From NCBI RefSeq assembly GCF_037975245.1, contig NC_092568.1, forward strand, positions 33,264,501 through 33,328,500: a stretch of DNA of 64,000 nucleotides, given 5' to 3'. Source of the DNA: Apostichopus japonicus (lineage: Eukaryota; Echinodermata; Holothuroidea; Aspidochirotida; Stichopodidae). Under the pieces are notes generated by a model. That model had not been told where the DNA came from. It saw nothing but the letters and a program-made list of their open reading frames with translations, and searched no databases. Positions 50,830-62,494 of the stretch are shown here, one piece after another. The position numbers were made by a program, and so were the translations under genes. Position 1 is the first letter of the stretch. The number at the start of each line of letters is the position of its first letter.

Positions 50830-51207
50830 CATAGGCGTAGGAGCCTAATTTGATTTGGGAGGGCTGTAACGACTTGCCCGAAAAATAAAACCAAAATTTT
50901 TCGCGCGTTCAACATGCTAACGTGCATATCATATAGGCATTCATCGGTTATTATATCACATGCCAATAACATACAATCATTTTCCGTGTTATTACCCTTC
51001 CATATTGGTTTAACTATTGGGGGAGTTGTTACAATAATAATGATAATAATAATATCAGTTTAACCATTCAAAAGCACATTGCAAATTATTTTTCTTTCAG
51101 TAGGTGCCCAAAAAATTCTCAGCATATTGCCCGAATTTTCAACAACAAAAAAGTGGTTGGGGGCTGCAGCCCCCCCCCCCTCCAGCCCGCCCCCTCCTGC
51201 GCCTATG
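50830..51207. mobile_element. hAT-like MITE, 378 bp
   Basis: Inverted ends CATAGGCGTAGGAG and CTCCTGCGCCTATG. The flanking 8-mers TATTTATG and TATATATG match at seven of eight. It has a C12-type run and C-rich block before the right end. Confidence 0.75.
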
Positions 51208-52067
51208 TATATATGAATAGGCGTATAGTTTCAATTAACACTGGACAGCAGTAGAAGTCAAGCCTAGGCTGAACAACGAGGCCGTAGTATAACATTATGA
51301 CAATGGGGCAAACATGATATCTATAAAGGACTTCTGAGTACAGGAAAAGAACCTTTTGGAAGTGATGTTAATTTCTTCGGTTTTTGCTTGCGTGAAGATT
51401 CATGCATTTATACCAGTTCAGCTTTTATTCTGGATTTTTCTGGCACACTCTCGTTGAATAATTTATACAAATAGAAACACACATTCTGGAAGTTTTTTAC
51501 ATCTTTGCAGGAGTTATTCTGTATATCGTGCTATGAAAGTTGTAGCCTGTTCGGGACGAATCAAGGAAGTTCTTTGGTACGCCAAATACGACAAAAAATA
51601 ATTACTCTTGAAATTCCTTGCTCATTCTGGGACTTTTATGGAATGAATCGTATCGACGGCTCGGCGATTCGGATAGTGGGGATGAATTATTGAGGAATTC
51701 TGGAGCTTTCAACGAAAACTTTGAGAACAATAATTTTAGTTGATATTGGCTGATAAGCGCACAACAATAAACTGTGCGCGCGAAGAAAGCAGGAAAAACC
51801 CACTGTGAAAAGATGCTGGGGGACCTTTTGTGATCAGTTGGGCCACTGTCCGGTAACGGTCTATCGGGCCCCGACAAGCTGTGAGGTATTCACAAAGTTA
51901 TGGACATTAGAATGCCGCTTCAAATGTCTTCAAGTGGTATTGGGTGCAAGAATCCAATCTTATTTGTATAGTCTTTATCTAATTTGAAGAAGAAGAAAAA
52001 TGGCCAAATAGCTGTTCAATCTGGGGAGGGAAGAGTGTTGAATGTGGAGGATGAATGACAAGAGTCT

Positions 52068-52069
52068 TA

Positions 52070-52142
<73 letters not shown>

Positions 52143-52160
52143 TATATATTAATATATATG
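52068..52160. repeat. (AT)n array
   Basis: About 90 bp of TA/AT dinucleotides with TTAATA interruptions at its right edge. Confidence 0.95.
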
Positions 52161-53002
52161 TTAATGCTGTAGGCAAATATGGCTACAGCATATATTGTAA
52201 TTGTCCATGTATTCATTCATCATGGTAAAGTGTATAGAGAAATATCACTATAAGACCACTGGCTTGTATATAATATATTTGCCTACCCGTCTCTTTGTAT
52301 TTTTAATGAAAAAAAAATAGTTTTGATAAGCATACGAACAAAATTATGAACGTGACACGGATAGTTCTCGCCGTGGTGTGAATTAACCTATTGTATACAA
52401 ATACCGAAGTATTAATATAAAATATGTTACTTGATAAGGGGAAGAATTAATCGCAACTTTAGTTGAAGGTTCACATTTGTTCGCTTGCTTGGAATACATT
52501 CGGAAGGTTAATAAGGTTTGTGAAGATATTGAAAGGTAATATTTATCATCATTTTTTAGATCAGAATCACTTTTACGGATGATATCGAAAGGGAATATTT
52601 ATTAATATTTTTTAATTCAGAATCGCTTTTAAGGATGACAATTTTGCAAACCTTGCAAACCTATAAATTAATATATGCGAAATTCTATTATACAACTGAC
52701 AGGATATATCACAAATCTCCATTCGTCTGATTTAAATATATTTTGCATAATTCTGCCTTATCTGGGAAACTTCGTCTATTTCTGGTGGATATGTTACCTG
52801 TTTGCTCTTATTTTCAAGTCATTCATAAAGCAAAAATGAAAGTGCACTTACTTGTTATACTTTGTGTTTTACATATATGCAACAAGGATTTTCGTTTTAT
52901 TTTTGGATACCGAGACGATTATCCAAAAAGCATTTCGACGTGGAACATAATATATCGTTTAACTTATTTACTGACTATTGCTAATATAAGTTATAGTAGC
53001 CT

Positions 53003-53171
53003 ATACAAATAATGAATGGTTATGAGTGCAATAGTGCAAATATTTCATGAGTTGAAAGATGGAATGTTCCATTCAACGAGGCGCAGCCGAGTTGAATGGA
53101 ACAAATTACATTTTTCAACGAATGGAATATTTGCACTATTGCACGAATGGAAACCATTCATTATTTGTTAT
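53003..53171. mobile_element. Large hairpin (foldback MITE-like) element
   Basis: The arms at about 53003-53081 and 53083-53171 are inverted copies. The outer parts read ACAAATAATGAATGGTT and AACCATTCATTATTTGT, the middle part GTGCAATAGTGCAAATATT, and the centre is CAACGAGGCGCAGCCGAGTTG. Arm identity is high with a few small indels. It has no coding capacity and lies about 750 bp upstream of the transporter gene. Confidence 0.85.
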
Positions 53172-53921
53172 ATACAACATATTAGATTCAGATGGGTAAA
53201 ATGCACTCATGCAACAGATTGTTTCGAACAGACAGGTTTCTCTGCTCTCTTACCATTGAAAAAAAGTGATACCAAAAAAGTATAACCCATGGTTCTATTT
53301 CATAGAGTGGAATAGAGCGGATTTTGCATGCAATCAACGAGCAATTGACCAATCAAATGACCAGAATACAATTAGGTGTTGTATAATAAAATATAACGAT
53401 TATTACTAATATAAATTATACTTCTGAAGAGAAACGAAGCCATTTACCAAAAAATGTCACTAAGATGGTTTGGTAAGACAGTGTGCATCTTTAACAAGTG
53501 AAAAAACAACGACTAAGTCAGTTGCATATATTAGATATTGAGTGCAATTGAAAAAAATCAATCTATAAGAAAATCGGTGTACCATCTAAACACAAAAAAA
53601 GAGTGAAATAAAATTTGGGTTATTTGAGCCAAGAGTTTCAATAAAATTGGAAAATGTGATATGATCAGATTAGAGATTATTATTAATTTAATGATATGAC
53701 GGATAATGTATGTTGTATCATACCGTCACCCTCCCATGCACTTATCTGCAATGACGACAAGACAGCTCGAAATATAAAATTTCGTGCATATGCATATTAG
53801 AAAAATTTGCTAGTTTGAAGATTAATATGTAATCGAGTTTCTTACATTTCTCTTCGTTAATCCTTGTCCGTTTTTTTTCCTTCTTCTTCTCTCGATTTTA
53901 CTAGAGGTCTACATCATCACC

Positions 53922-54108
53922 ATGGCAACAGCTAACATTGTTTTGAAGACCAAGCTATTCACGGCGATGCTTATTCGAAATTTTATTTTTCAGGGTTGCA
54001 TAAAATCGTTCGGTGTAATTATTGCTGACACTGTCAACCACGTTAATGCATCTCTACCTGTAGTGGCACTCTCCTTCACTATTCTGGAGGGACTCAATTT
54101 TTTATCAG
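53922..54108 (+). CDS. SLC16-like exon 1 of the model (span 1-2)
   Basis: Residues 1-62. Contains FIFQGCIKSFGVIIADTVNH. A pyrimidine tract and CTAG acceptor put the exon start at 53905, 17 nt before the ATG. A second acceptor-like TTTTTCAG lies inside, just before GGTTGCATAAAATCG. Donor GTTTGG. Confidence 0.82.
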
Positions 54109-56747
54109 GTTTGGAATTCCTTTCAGGGGAAAATCAGTAACAAAACGCTTTATAAATCGGCGGTATCTCTATTCCATACCCTCATGCATGCAGGCCCGCC
54201 ATCAGGCAAGGAAACGGGGGATGTTCCACTGTCCCCTCCCCCGTATAGATCACTGTTCCCCAATTTGAGCAACTACCGTGGATACACATAAAAGAGTTAC
54301 AGGGCAGAAATGTTGTGGCCCTCCTCAAATTATTGGTGTCCTTCCTCCTACCCCCACGCCCGGTCCCTTACCCCGCCCTTACTTAAAATTCCTGGCAACA
54401 GATCTGCCATTTCCTATACCTTCCTACCACAAGGGCCTTATACTTTCATGTTCATGCATGCATGGTTATATGATGAAAGTTAACCTGTCGTTATTCACTG
54501 AATATACATTTTTTATTTAATATATATACTTATAATAGATAAATAATGTATATACATTTTCTTAAAATTTATTCCATTTTATCAGTGGCCCCACATCATT
54601 TCATTACGAGTTAATTGATTTGAAGCTCGTACCCATGACAAGGGTAATTTTTTCTTAATTCCCCTACAATTGACATGCCTTCTTTACAGCACCGATTTCC
54701 ATACTGGTTACAAAATTCTTCCCGAGAAGGATTGTCGTGGTTTCTGGAGGTTTTCTCGTCGGTGCGGGTTTCATTTGTCAGGCGTTCCTAGCCGACAATA
54801 TTTGGCTACTTCATGCTACAAATATAATCACGGGTAGGTAAAGCTTTGAAAAAACACATCATGCTATAGTGTACTAATTACTTATACTTCTGCAGTGAAT
54901 ATGGGCAAGGCTAACCGAGATTTTAGGACCACCCAACACCCCCTTTTTCTTTCACCATATACTCTTGAACGTGTCACCCATGCATGCACACAATGCACGT
55001 AGGCTGGAACTTGAATGCAGGCGTGTGATTTGCGTTTATCAACTGTTGCGTATAATTACATTATTATTATTGAATAATATATGCTTATATGAGGTTATGC
55101 TCTAATGAAAGTTTAGAGCAGTACTGATGACATTGTAAACCAAATCCCGAATACTCATTTTTGCCATTTCAATTGTTGTACGGTGACGTCAAAATGTTAA
55201 CATCTTTCTTTGCATGCAATATTGCTACAATTCATGATTTTTGCTGCAAAATGTTTGAAATAAGGACATTCTCATGTGAGCGTATAATAATTCAATATTT
55301 TGTGGTAAAATGTTGCAAGGACCGTAGATTGTAAGTACATCAATTTATCATTTTGCTGCAAATGGTTAAAATTGATGACATTTGATAAAAATAATCATTT
55401 TTTGTCATTTTGCAGGAAAATGTTGAATTCTTAATTTCGTGTCCATAACTAAATATGATATCATACATCTATATGTATCATCAGTCTTTCGTGTGATATA
55501 CGGTATTTATCCATTTGTATTCGTATTTTTTTTATAACCTCTTGTATAGGTACAGGATTTGGCCTGATGTATCTCCCAATACTTGTAGTTGTAGCAAAAT
55601 GTTTTGGTGACGCCTACGGAAGTGCACTGACCGCGTGGAACATCCTTTCCAACACAGCTATGGCGTTATTGCCGCCTCTGCTCGAACACTGGAGGGAAAA
55701 ATATGGACTAAACGGTGCCCTTCTTCTCTTGGGGGCTTTCACGTGGAATATTATGCTATGTGGGGTACTTACTCCGAGAGACTCCGAGCAAGACCCGACC
55801 GACTCGGATAAAAGACTCGAAGGTAGTGTCGATAACCAAAAAGTCGACGGAAACTGTTCGGTTTCAGAGTCGAGAAAACTTCAGCAACACGTGCTCGCCG
55901 CACATCCGACTTTACGTTTTCTTTACTTGGCACAGTTTTGCAACATGTTCGTCCTTATATCGTGGGCGATGTTTCTCTTACCATACGGCGTCGAAAAGGG
56001 CCACCGACAGGGCGATGCGGTCATTCTATCTACCATTGGTGGTATCGGGGTAGTCCTTGGTCGTATTCTCATATTTTTGGTGTTTTATTGGAAATACCAC
56101 AATAGTTTAATGATGATAGTAACACCGTTGCTGCTGTTGGTATCATCATTCATACTACTGACACAAATAGAGGAACTTCCATTTCTTTGTCTCCTCTCGT
56201 TTATCTCGGGAGCAAGTGTTGGATTTATCTCTTCGTGGATATTCGCCTATACGAGATATGTCACGTGTTTCGCTCACTTCCAATCCGCATCAGCTTGGTC
56301 ATCTGTAGTTTTAGGGGTCGGGATTATATCGAGTGGCCTTGTGTCAGGTAATGTATACAAAATAATCCAAATAAATAATGTAAGCAAGTTTATTTAGTGT
56401 TGGAAAGTATAGTAAATTGTACTCTTTGTTGTTGTTTTTGTTGTTGTTCTTGCATGTTGTTGCGGTAAACCTAATATATGATGTATTGTTATATTAGGTA
56501 GACAACATTTGATACAACGATTCACCGAAGAATTATAACGGCTTAAGTGTAAGATTTACTGCAACTTGCCATACACTAAGTTTTCAAACAATAAAGTCAG
56601 TGTCTTTGCCCATTAGCAATACCCCATTTTCCAACAGATACATGAAACAAGTGCCTAGGGGTCCCATTGGCAGTTTCAATTTTCAACTTGACACAGAAGT
56701 ATTTTTTAGCACAAGTATACACACATACACAGATTATGTAATATAAG

Positions 56748-56793
<46 letters not shown>

Positions 56794-56971
56794 TGCTACA
56801 GAGTGAACATTCCTTTTTTCAGGTCTGGTTCACGATTTTCAGGGTACCTATGATGATGTGTTCCTGTTCTTAGCCGTATTTGTTTTAGTCGAGGCCGTCT
56901 CCACCTCCGTATGTATTACTTGCACCAGACGTAACCCGCGATGTAACTATACTGACGAGGATAGGGAGTAA
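53922..56971 (+). CDS. Monocarboxylate-transporter-like (SLC16/MFS) protein, 4 exons
   Basis: Exons 53922-54108, 54690-54833, 55550-56347 and 56823-56971 join in frame to 1278 nt, 425 aa plus TAA. The MCT pattern is clear: KSFGV after span 1, TGFGLMYLPILVVVAKCFG, then SNTAMALLPPLLEHW and NGALLLLGAFTWNIMLCGVL. A short cytosolic loop (about residues 186-230) separates the two six-helix halves. The C-terminus is short and acidic. SLC16 members carry lactate, pyruvate, thyroid hormone, creatine or other small acids across the plasma membrane; the substrate here cannot be told. The start ATG has a strong context (CACCATGG). The family signature normally found before span 1 (Gly/Trp-rich, DGGWGW type) is missing. 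The exon is preceded by a good acceptor at 53904 and the frame stays open back to it, so a further N-terminal exon is possible. Confidence 0.9.
54690..54833 (+). CDS. SLC16-like exon 2
   Basis: Residues 63-110. Contains PISILVTKFFPRRIVVVSGG and GAGFICQAFLADNIWLLHA (spans 3-4). Acceptor TTACAG, donor GTAGGT. Confidence 0.92.
55550..56347 (+). CDS. SLC16-like exon 3 (main exon, spans 4-11)
   Basis: Residues 111-376. One long 798-nt exon holding most helices and the central loop, as is usual in SLC16 genes. The donor CAG|GTAATG precedes an intronic stop. Confidence 0.93.
56752..56791. repeat. (AT)n microsatellite close to a splice acceptor
   Basis: About 20 AT units ending about 30 bp before the acceptor of the last SLC16-like exon. 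Confidence 0.9.
56823..56971 (+). CDS. SLC16-like terminal exon
   Basis: Residues 377-425. GLVHDFQGTYDDVFLFLAVF starts the last helix. The tail ends in RRNPRCNYTDEDRE and TAA. The (AT)n run just upstream (56752-56791) lies close to the acceptor. Confidence 0.92.
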
Positions 56972-57583
56972 ACCTGTCCAAGTATATCGACCTAACAGGC
57001 AAACTTGGAGAAATCAATCATATATATGGATAATCTAAGTTGATGTAATGAAATTGCGTTAGTTATATCGCGAGTCTTTGACTTCGCGTACGTGTTAAGA
57101 CGACAAATGTGTTTGTTCTTGTCGAGTTGACATTTTCGCTGTCGAGTTACTTTGTGCAACGCAATAACTCTATAATTTGAACTTTCGACAAGATATGATA
57201 TTATCATAATTTGTCAAATTTAGACAAATATCGTATTTTTTGTTCGTATGTGACAATATCATGCAAAGTACCAACTCGACCTGAGTTATATAAATTTCGT
57301 CACGTATCAACGTTAGCGTAGTTCTTCCACTCGTATAATATTGACAACAATCGAGTTATTAAGTTTTTTTTTGCTATCTGCAACGTGTTCATTATATAAA
57401 TTCTGTTTCATAATGGTTAATATAAATGGCGAAGATGCCAAAAAATATATCACAGTTATCACATATTTATGTTTCGTCACAATGGTTTTATATTTTTTAA
57501 CTTTCTCCTAGTTGTTGATCTTTGCACAAAAGTTGTGTTTTGTTATAACTGTTATACCTGGTAAAATGAAGTAGGTCTATAAT
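56972..57583. other. 3' flank of the transporter gene
   Basis: Presumed 3' UTR followed by intergenic sequence. No exact AATAAA was located with confidence. Repeated TCGAGTT words are present but not obviously structured. Confidence 0.4.
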
Positions 57584-58310
57584 CAGGGGCGTATCCAGGA
57601 TCCAGGCCCGGGGGGGGGGGGCGCGAATTACTATCTAAGCGGAGCGCCACCATCGGTTGGCGCTCAACGTACAAGAAAATTTCTGGTTTTGACAACCCCC
57701 AGATCACCGGAAATGGCACATCTCGGGCTTGAAAATGACCAACTAGATGTTCACTATTGCCTGAGTAACCAAGTATTTTCCTAATATTTTTTTTCTCCAT
57801 CCGTAACCTTTTTGAAGATTGTCACCAGTCACACATCATGTTCGACCTTATCGCATCTCCTGTGGATCATTGCTTTTGTAGGTGATTCTACGTCGCGGCC
57901 CACAATACCCGTCAGCCCCACTTTTTAAGGTTTTAAGCCCATTATTCGTTCAGAATTTGAAAATTCACACTTCTCGTGAAATCAATTCACTTCAAAACAT
58001 ACCCATAATGTTGCACAAAATTTCATCTATGGACAGCCAATACAGAAAAACCTCCATGTTTAGGAATGTTTGTCAGGGAAATTTCGAAAATTCGGACACA
58101 GTTAACATATTGGTGCATGGGCGCAGATCAGTCTTGGATAATGGTGGGGACGCGTGTCTGTTCTCTGATACTATCTAAGCGGAGCGCGACCATGGCTTCG
58201 CGCGTAGCGTACAAGAAATTTTTGGCAAATACTCCTCCCAGATCGCCGGAGACAACATTTCCCAGACCCAATGATGCTCCCATACCTCCTTCAGTGTTAG
58301 ACCTCGTGGC
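57584..58310. mobile_element. hAT-like MITE fragments, two copies of one internal module
   Basis: A left end CAGGGGCGTATCCAGGATCC lies at 57584, followed by a G run. Two copies of a module (57630-57740 and 58165-58275) share TATCTAAGCGGAGCGC, then GTACAAGAAA, then CCAGATC-CCGGA. The complementary end TGGATACGCGCCTG lies at 59254-59267, but the flanking 8-mers do not match, so 57584-59267 is not one clean insertion. Confidence 0.6.
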
Positions 58311-58875
58311 TTAGAAATTTAGTTTGGGGAAATGCATGGACGTCTGCAGAAAAAAATCAGGGGAAAAAATAATCCAAGTAGACTTTTGTATACGATGGGT
58401 CTGGTTTTGTAACTCATCGGGAAGCGATTAGAGGGGTGGGCGTAGGGTTGTGGGGCGCGCATTTTCATGCAGATGGGAAAAATCTCAAGAGGTGATGGGT
58501 GCGTCCGCCCCCCCCCCCCCGCCGGCAATGATACGCCTTTGGATCCACTACATGATATTCACAAGAAATGTGCTCAATTCTCAAATCGCATGCGGAATTT
58601 ATTTTTAGATTCATTGTATGAGTTACGGTATACTAGGAGTGGGGTTACAATTAGCATTCAGTTCGCGTTGTATAACATTTTGACTCTACATGACAGTGTT
58701 GCATCGAAATTATGTCTAGTGCAGTTCGCATATAGATCCTGGGCTAATACCGAAGTCCCCCGACTGTTCCCCGACGACTCGCTTGAGTTCAAGACCAGCC
58801 ACAATTGGTTTCATAGCACAATTTTACCATTGTTTAAGGCGTCCATACACACACACGCGTCATGATATACTATAT

Positions 58876-58878
58876 ACA

Positions 58879-58916
<38 letters not shown>
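58876..58916. repeat. (AT)n microsatellite
   Basis: About 20 AT units after a TATACAG stretch. Confidence 0.9.
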
Positions 58917-58918
<2 letters not shown>

Positions 58919-58980
58919 TAGTGAGAGTGAGAGAGGAAATATGGAAACGTCAAAAATGGAGTTGTCGGTGTAAGAGGTAG

Positions 58981-59023
58981 GCTGAGGCGCACGCCCCTTC
59001 CGAAATCCTCGATCCGCCACTGA
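58981..59023. mobile_element. Right end of another hAT-like MITE (orphan)
   Basis: Ends CTCGATCCGCCACTG, the same terminal type as 49689-50203. No matching left end or target duplication was seen. Confidence 0.45.
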
Positions 59024-59091
59024 CTACCCTGTGTATATAATAGGGATCAGAGCTCTATTATGACTGTTCCTCTTTCTCTTCCCGGTGTCTA

Positions 59092-59230
59092 GGCGTTTTC
59101 TTCTACTCCCCCCTTTTCTCCTTTTTCTCTCCTTCTTCTTTTTCTTTTCCCTTCCTTCCTCTCCTTTCTCCTCTTTTCCCCCTCTTTTTTCCCTTTTTTC
59201 TTCTCTCTTTTTTCTCTCCTCTTTTTCTTA
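59092..59230. repeat. Polypyrimidine tract, about 138 bp
   Basis: Almost pure C/T on the plus strand with no regular period (runs of TTTTCTCC, CTTCCTTCC). Such a tract could form triplex (H-DNA). The Phe/Leu/Ser-rich open frame over it is an artefact. Confidence 0.9.
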
Positions 59231-59323
59231 TACCCGGGGGGCGCGCGCCCCCCTGGATACGCGCCTGATAATGGATTTCTCTTGCGTGTTTTCTTCTGTT
59301 TTGTTTGATCTATATGACTCGGT

Positions 59324-59719
59324 CAGGGGGTAAGAAGCTTCCAAAAGTGGGGGGGGGGGGCACAACATCAGAGGGGTACTTTCTCATTCCACAACCACCA
59401 CTCGTTATGCGATACACCGATACACACCGGCCATATCACACAAATATATACGATGTGTTAGTATATGCTATCAATAGTAATTATTGAGATTGTTAACCGT
59501 GCTACAAAAAGATATGGGATGCCATTTTAAAAATAGCATGTACAGACTAAAAATAAAGAATTGAACTAAAATATTAAAATTAACAAAGGCTTAAGATATC
59601 CAAAAGACAGTTCTTCATCAAAGGGGCACATTTGATTTGCCAGTAGGGCACATTTGCTATTTTGGGGGAAAGTGGGGGCACGTTCCCCCAGTGCCCCCCC
59701 CCCCGGCTCCTACCCCCTG
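59324..59719. mobile_element. hAT-like MITE, 396 bp, exact target duplication
   Basis: Flanked by the exact 8-bp repeat GACTCGGT (59316-59323 and 59720-59727). Ends CAGGGGGTAAGAAGC and the complementary GGCTCCTACCCCCTG. A G12 run lies inside the left end and a C11-type run inside the right end, as in the other elements of this window. Confidence 0.92.
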
Positions 59720-59727
59720 GACTCGGT

Positions 59728-62494
59728 ATATACGTGCTTAAGGTTCACTTGGATCGTTTTACACCTTTCAAACTGACTAAGTCATATAATATATCATTGT
59801 ACACAATAATATATCCCTCTATATGAAACGTAACGATTTAGGTGGTTATATATGCCGTTTGGACACTGTTGCGTAATATGATGGAATATCTTTCATATAT
59901 TCTGCATATATAGGTTGTATATAGACACCCATGCAGACAGACCTATTTTACGACTTTTTAAGTGCCGCATTAGACTGTGCATTCCGCTATAGAGAGGTAC
60001 ACGCATATTATATAAAGTAGTAATAGTAATTTGGGTCTCGTCTATCCGACATGCTCAGTGATTAACCTCCGCCACGTATCACGATCTTGCGCAAGGTTAA
60101 CTGCTTCCTCGAAATTGTTAATGTTAACATCATTATTAAAGTCGTTAGTATATAAACATACTGATTAATGTACCGTTTCTATATATATACTGGCAATTTA
60201 GCTGCATCATTAATTAAGTGTATACGCGAACGCGCTGCAATAAATCACATATACGAAGAGCGTGCATATGTATGAACCCGCGGGCGTTATACAAACGGGA
60301 GCATCTTATATACCGCCTTCGAAGCGTTACCAATTTGTGTTTGAGCAGCACAGAAACGGTACATTAATGACGTGTATTCGGTTGTTATGGCTGGTCGTTG
60401 CGTGGAACTGCGTTGCGCTATTGCTACGGATGCATGAGAACAAACTGAAGTTGTTTTCACTATGGATACTGAGGAACCCGTACAATAGAGTAAAGCCAAA
60501 ATTCTGGCGCAAATTTAGATAACAAATTCAAGTTGAGGCTATATGAAGTAGTGAATACACAATTTCAGATCTCCATTTGAATTAGAAGAATAAAGGTGTG
60601 CGTTTGCCTCGATGCGCAACGCACACATAGCGACCGTCTTTTGCGTACTATATCACGGAGAGTATCATTAATTGTTACGCAATAATCAATCACCAGAGAG
60701 CAATTTCCTATGTACTTGTGTACGTAAGGAAAGGTAGCTTTGGTTACATGACCGTGCACTGCTCAAGGAATCAATGATGTGACCGACAGGAAGGTTGACA
60801 TACCGGGACAGGACGATTGTACTAAATATATAGTAAAGGCTGCCTCATACCACATACGGTAAGTTTAAGTTTAAAATACTTAGCGTAATTATCTCAATTA
60901 TATAGGTAAATGTAACAGGAATACCTATATACTTGAATCTTTGAAATACATGGACTTTAAAGCAGAATTTTGCGTTTGGTCGCCGTTTTACTACTTTTTT
61001 GACATGTCCATCGAGTTTTTTCACATATATCAATCACAAACAGCAAACTAAGATATTAGCCAAGTTTTTCCCTGCCAATAACGTTAATTGACGAGTAGTT
61101 AAGGATATTTGCAGATAATGAGAAAAGTGTCCACGACAAATTCCACATTTAAATTAATCGCATACAGTTCCCCCAAACCCACTAGTTTGAATTCAACCAA
61201 TCAGAGATGTAGGTTTAGTTATGAGCCGTTGCTAAAAATAGATTCAAGACTTTGCGTTGGTACAACCAGGGAGTTGTTATGGAACTCCCTGGTACAACTG
61301 CCATATAGACTGTACACAAATCAAAACATGGTGTTGTATTACGTATTGGTCAATGACGTTCGTGATGTTAATATTCATATTATGGGCGAGGTTTATTGGG
61401 ATCCCAACGGAAAATATCTTGGAGACATACAAAGTTGAAAGTTCCAAATTTTTCGACTTTTATGCCACCATTTGAAGTAAGATCTAAATAGATAAGCTAG
61501 TTATGTATGTCGTTATCGCATAATGGAGTCAGTGGGGTTGAGAAAAATCATAGAAAAGGACGCAAAATGCTGTTTTAAACTGTAGCCAGTATATAGTGTT
61601 CCAGATCATTTACGCTCAGCCTAAACAAAATTAACGTTTAAAGCTATAGTTGAAAATAAACATATCTGTGACTTCATCCACTGTCTTGTGCTTACGAGCT
61701 TACCCTTTCCTCCTTATTCACTTTAAAACGAGTTGATGTTATTAGAGTGCAGGATTTCAACCGTGTTTTTTAAGGATACAATCGACGATAATGTAAGCAT
61801 GAAAGTAAAACAAATATAAACCTGCAATTGTCATGTAAATGTTTATTTGTCCAAACCTATGCATGATAAACACAAGTGTATTGCAAATGTATAGCTTTGA
61901 ATTTCCTTGATTTTATTGATTACTAAATTGCTTGGTTGAATTCCCTTTTTTCCGGAAGGAGGAGGTAGGGGGCTAGGCCTGACGTAAGGTTTGGTACCCA
62001 ATTTGACTAAATCCAGTGGTTCAGTATATTATGTGTACACGCAACATGTATTATGATGATCTCATTCATAGCTTTCGAATTGTAGAATTTTCTATACAGT
62101 TAAGGAAAGTAATATCAATATAGGTATACCGAAACAAAAGAAAATCGTTTAATTAAAGTTCGTCGGTGAAATATTTCTAACAGGTTACTTTTTAACCGGA
62201 CCCCTTTTTCCATTTTTTCTATTTCTGGCCTTTCAATTAAGTTGGAGTCACGTATATAGATCAGTGGCCCTGGACCAGGATCCATTTGACTTATGATACA
62301 AATTCTGCTCTGCTAATAATAACAGAAACAAGCAATATGTATTCGAGTATGTTTGCGTGAAGAGACCGGGTGTGGAGTAATTATAATTTATTTGGCTTTC
62401 TTGTCAACATTCCCAGTAAACCGTTTCACATCGTTCAACGTTTCCCATTCTTGAACTGAAATGTTTAACCTTGATTTATTATCATTTCTTCCAG
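59728..62494. other. Intergenic or upstream region of the next gene
   Basis: No exon chain. A CpG-rich stretch at 60230-60520 with a TATATA-like word near 60308 might be promoter-proximal sequence for the gene starting at 62495, but this is weak. Open frames at 60262-60522 and 61109-61438 lack motifs. Confidence 0.4.
61259..61298. mobile_element. 24-bp hAT-like micro-insertion with 8-bp target duplication
   Basis: GGTACAAC occurs at 61259-61266 and 61291-61298. Between them are 24 bp that begin CAGGGAGTT and end AACTCCCT, an almost perfect hairpin. This looks like only the two ends of a hAT element with the interior lost, or an excision scar. Confidence 0.6.

Noticed and set aside
52743-53012. 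89-codon hydrophobic open frame as an upstream transporter exon
   Set aside because: No SLC16 motif, no suitable donor, and it runs into the foldback element.
57584-59267. A single 1.7-kb transposon bounded by CAGGGGCGTATCC and its complement
   Set aside because: The ends are complementary, but the flanking 8-mers (TCTATAAT and ATAATGGA) do not match, so the ends probably belong to different insertions.
59085-59333. Phe/Ser-rich 82-codon frame
   Set aside because: Arises from a polypyrimidine tract.
60262-60522. 86-codon open frame as a gene
   Set aside because: No domain, no splice support, and overlapping open frames on the other strand of similar length.
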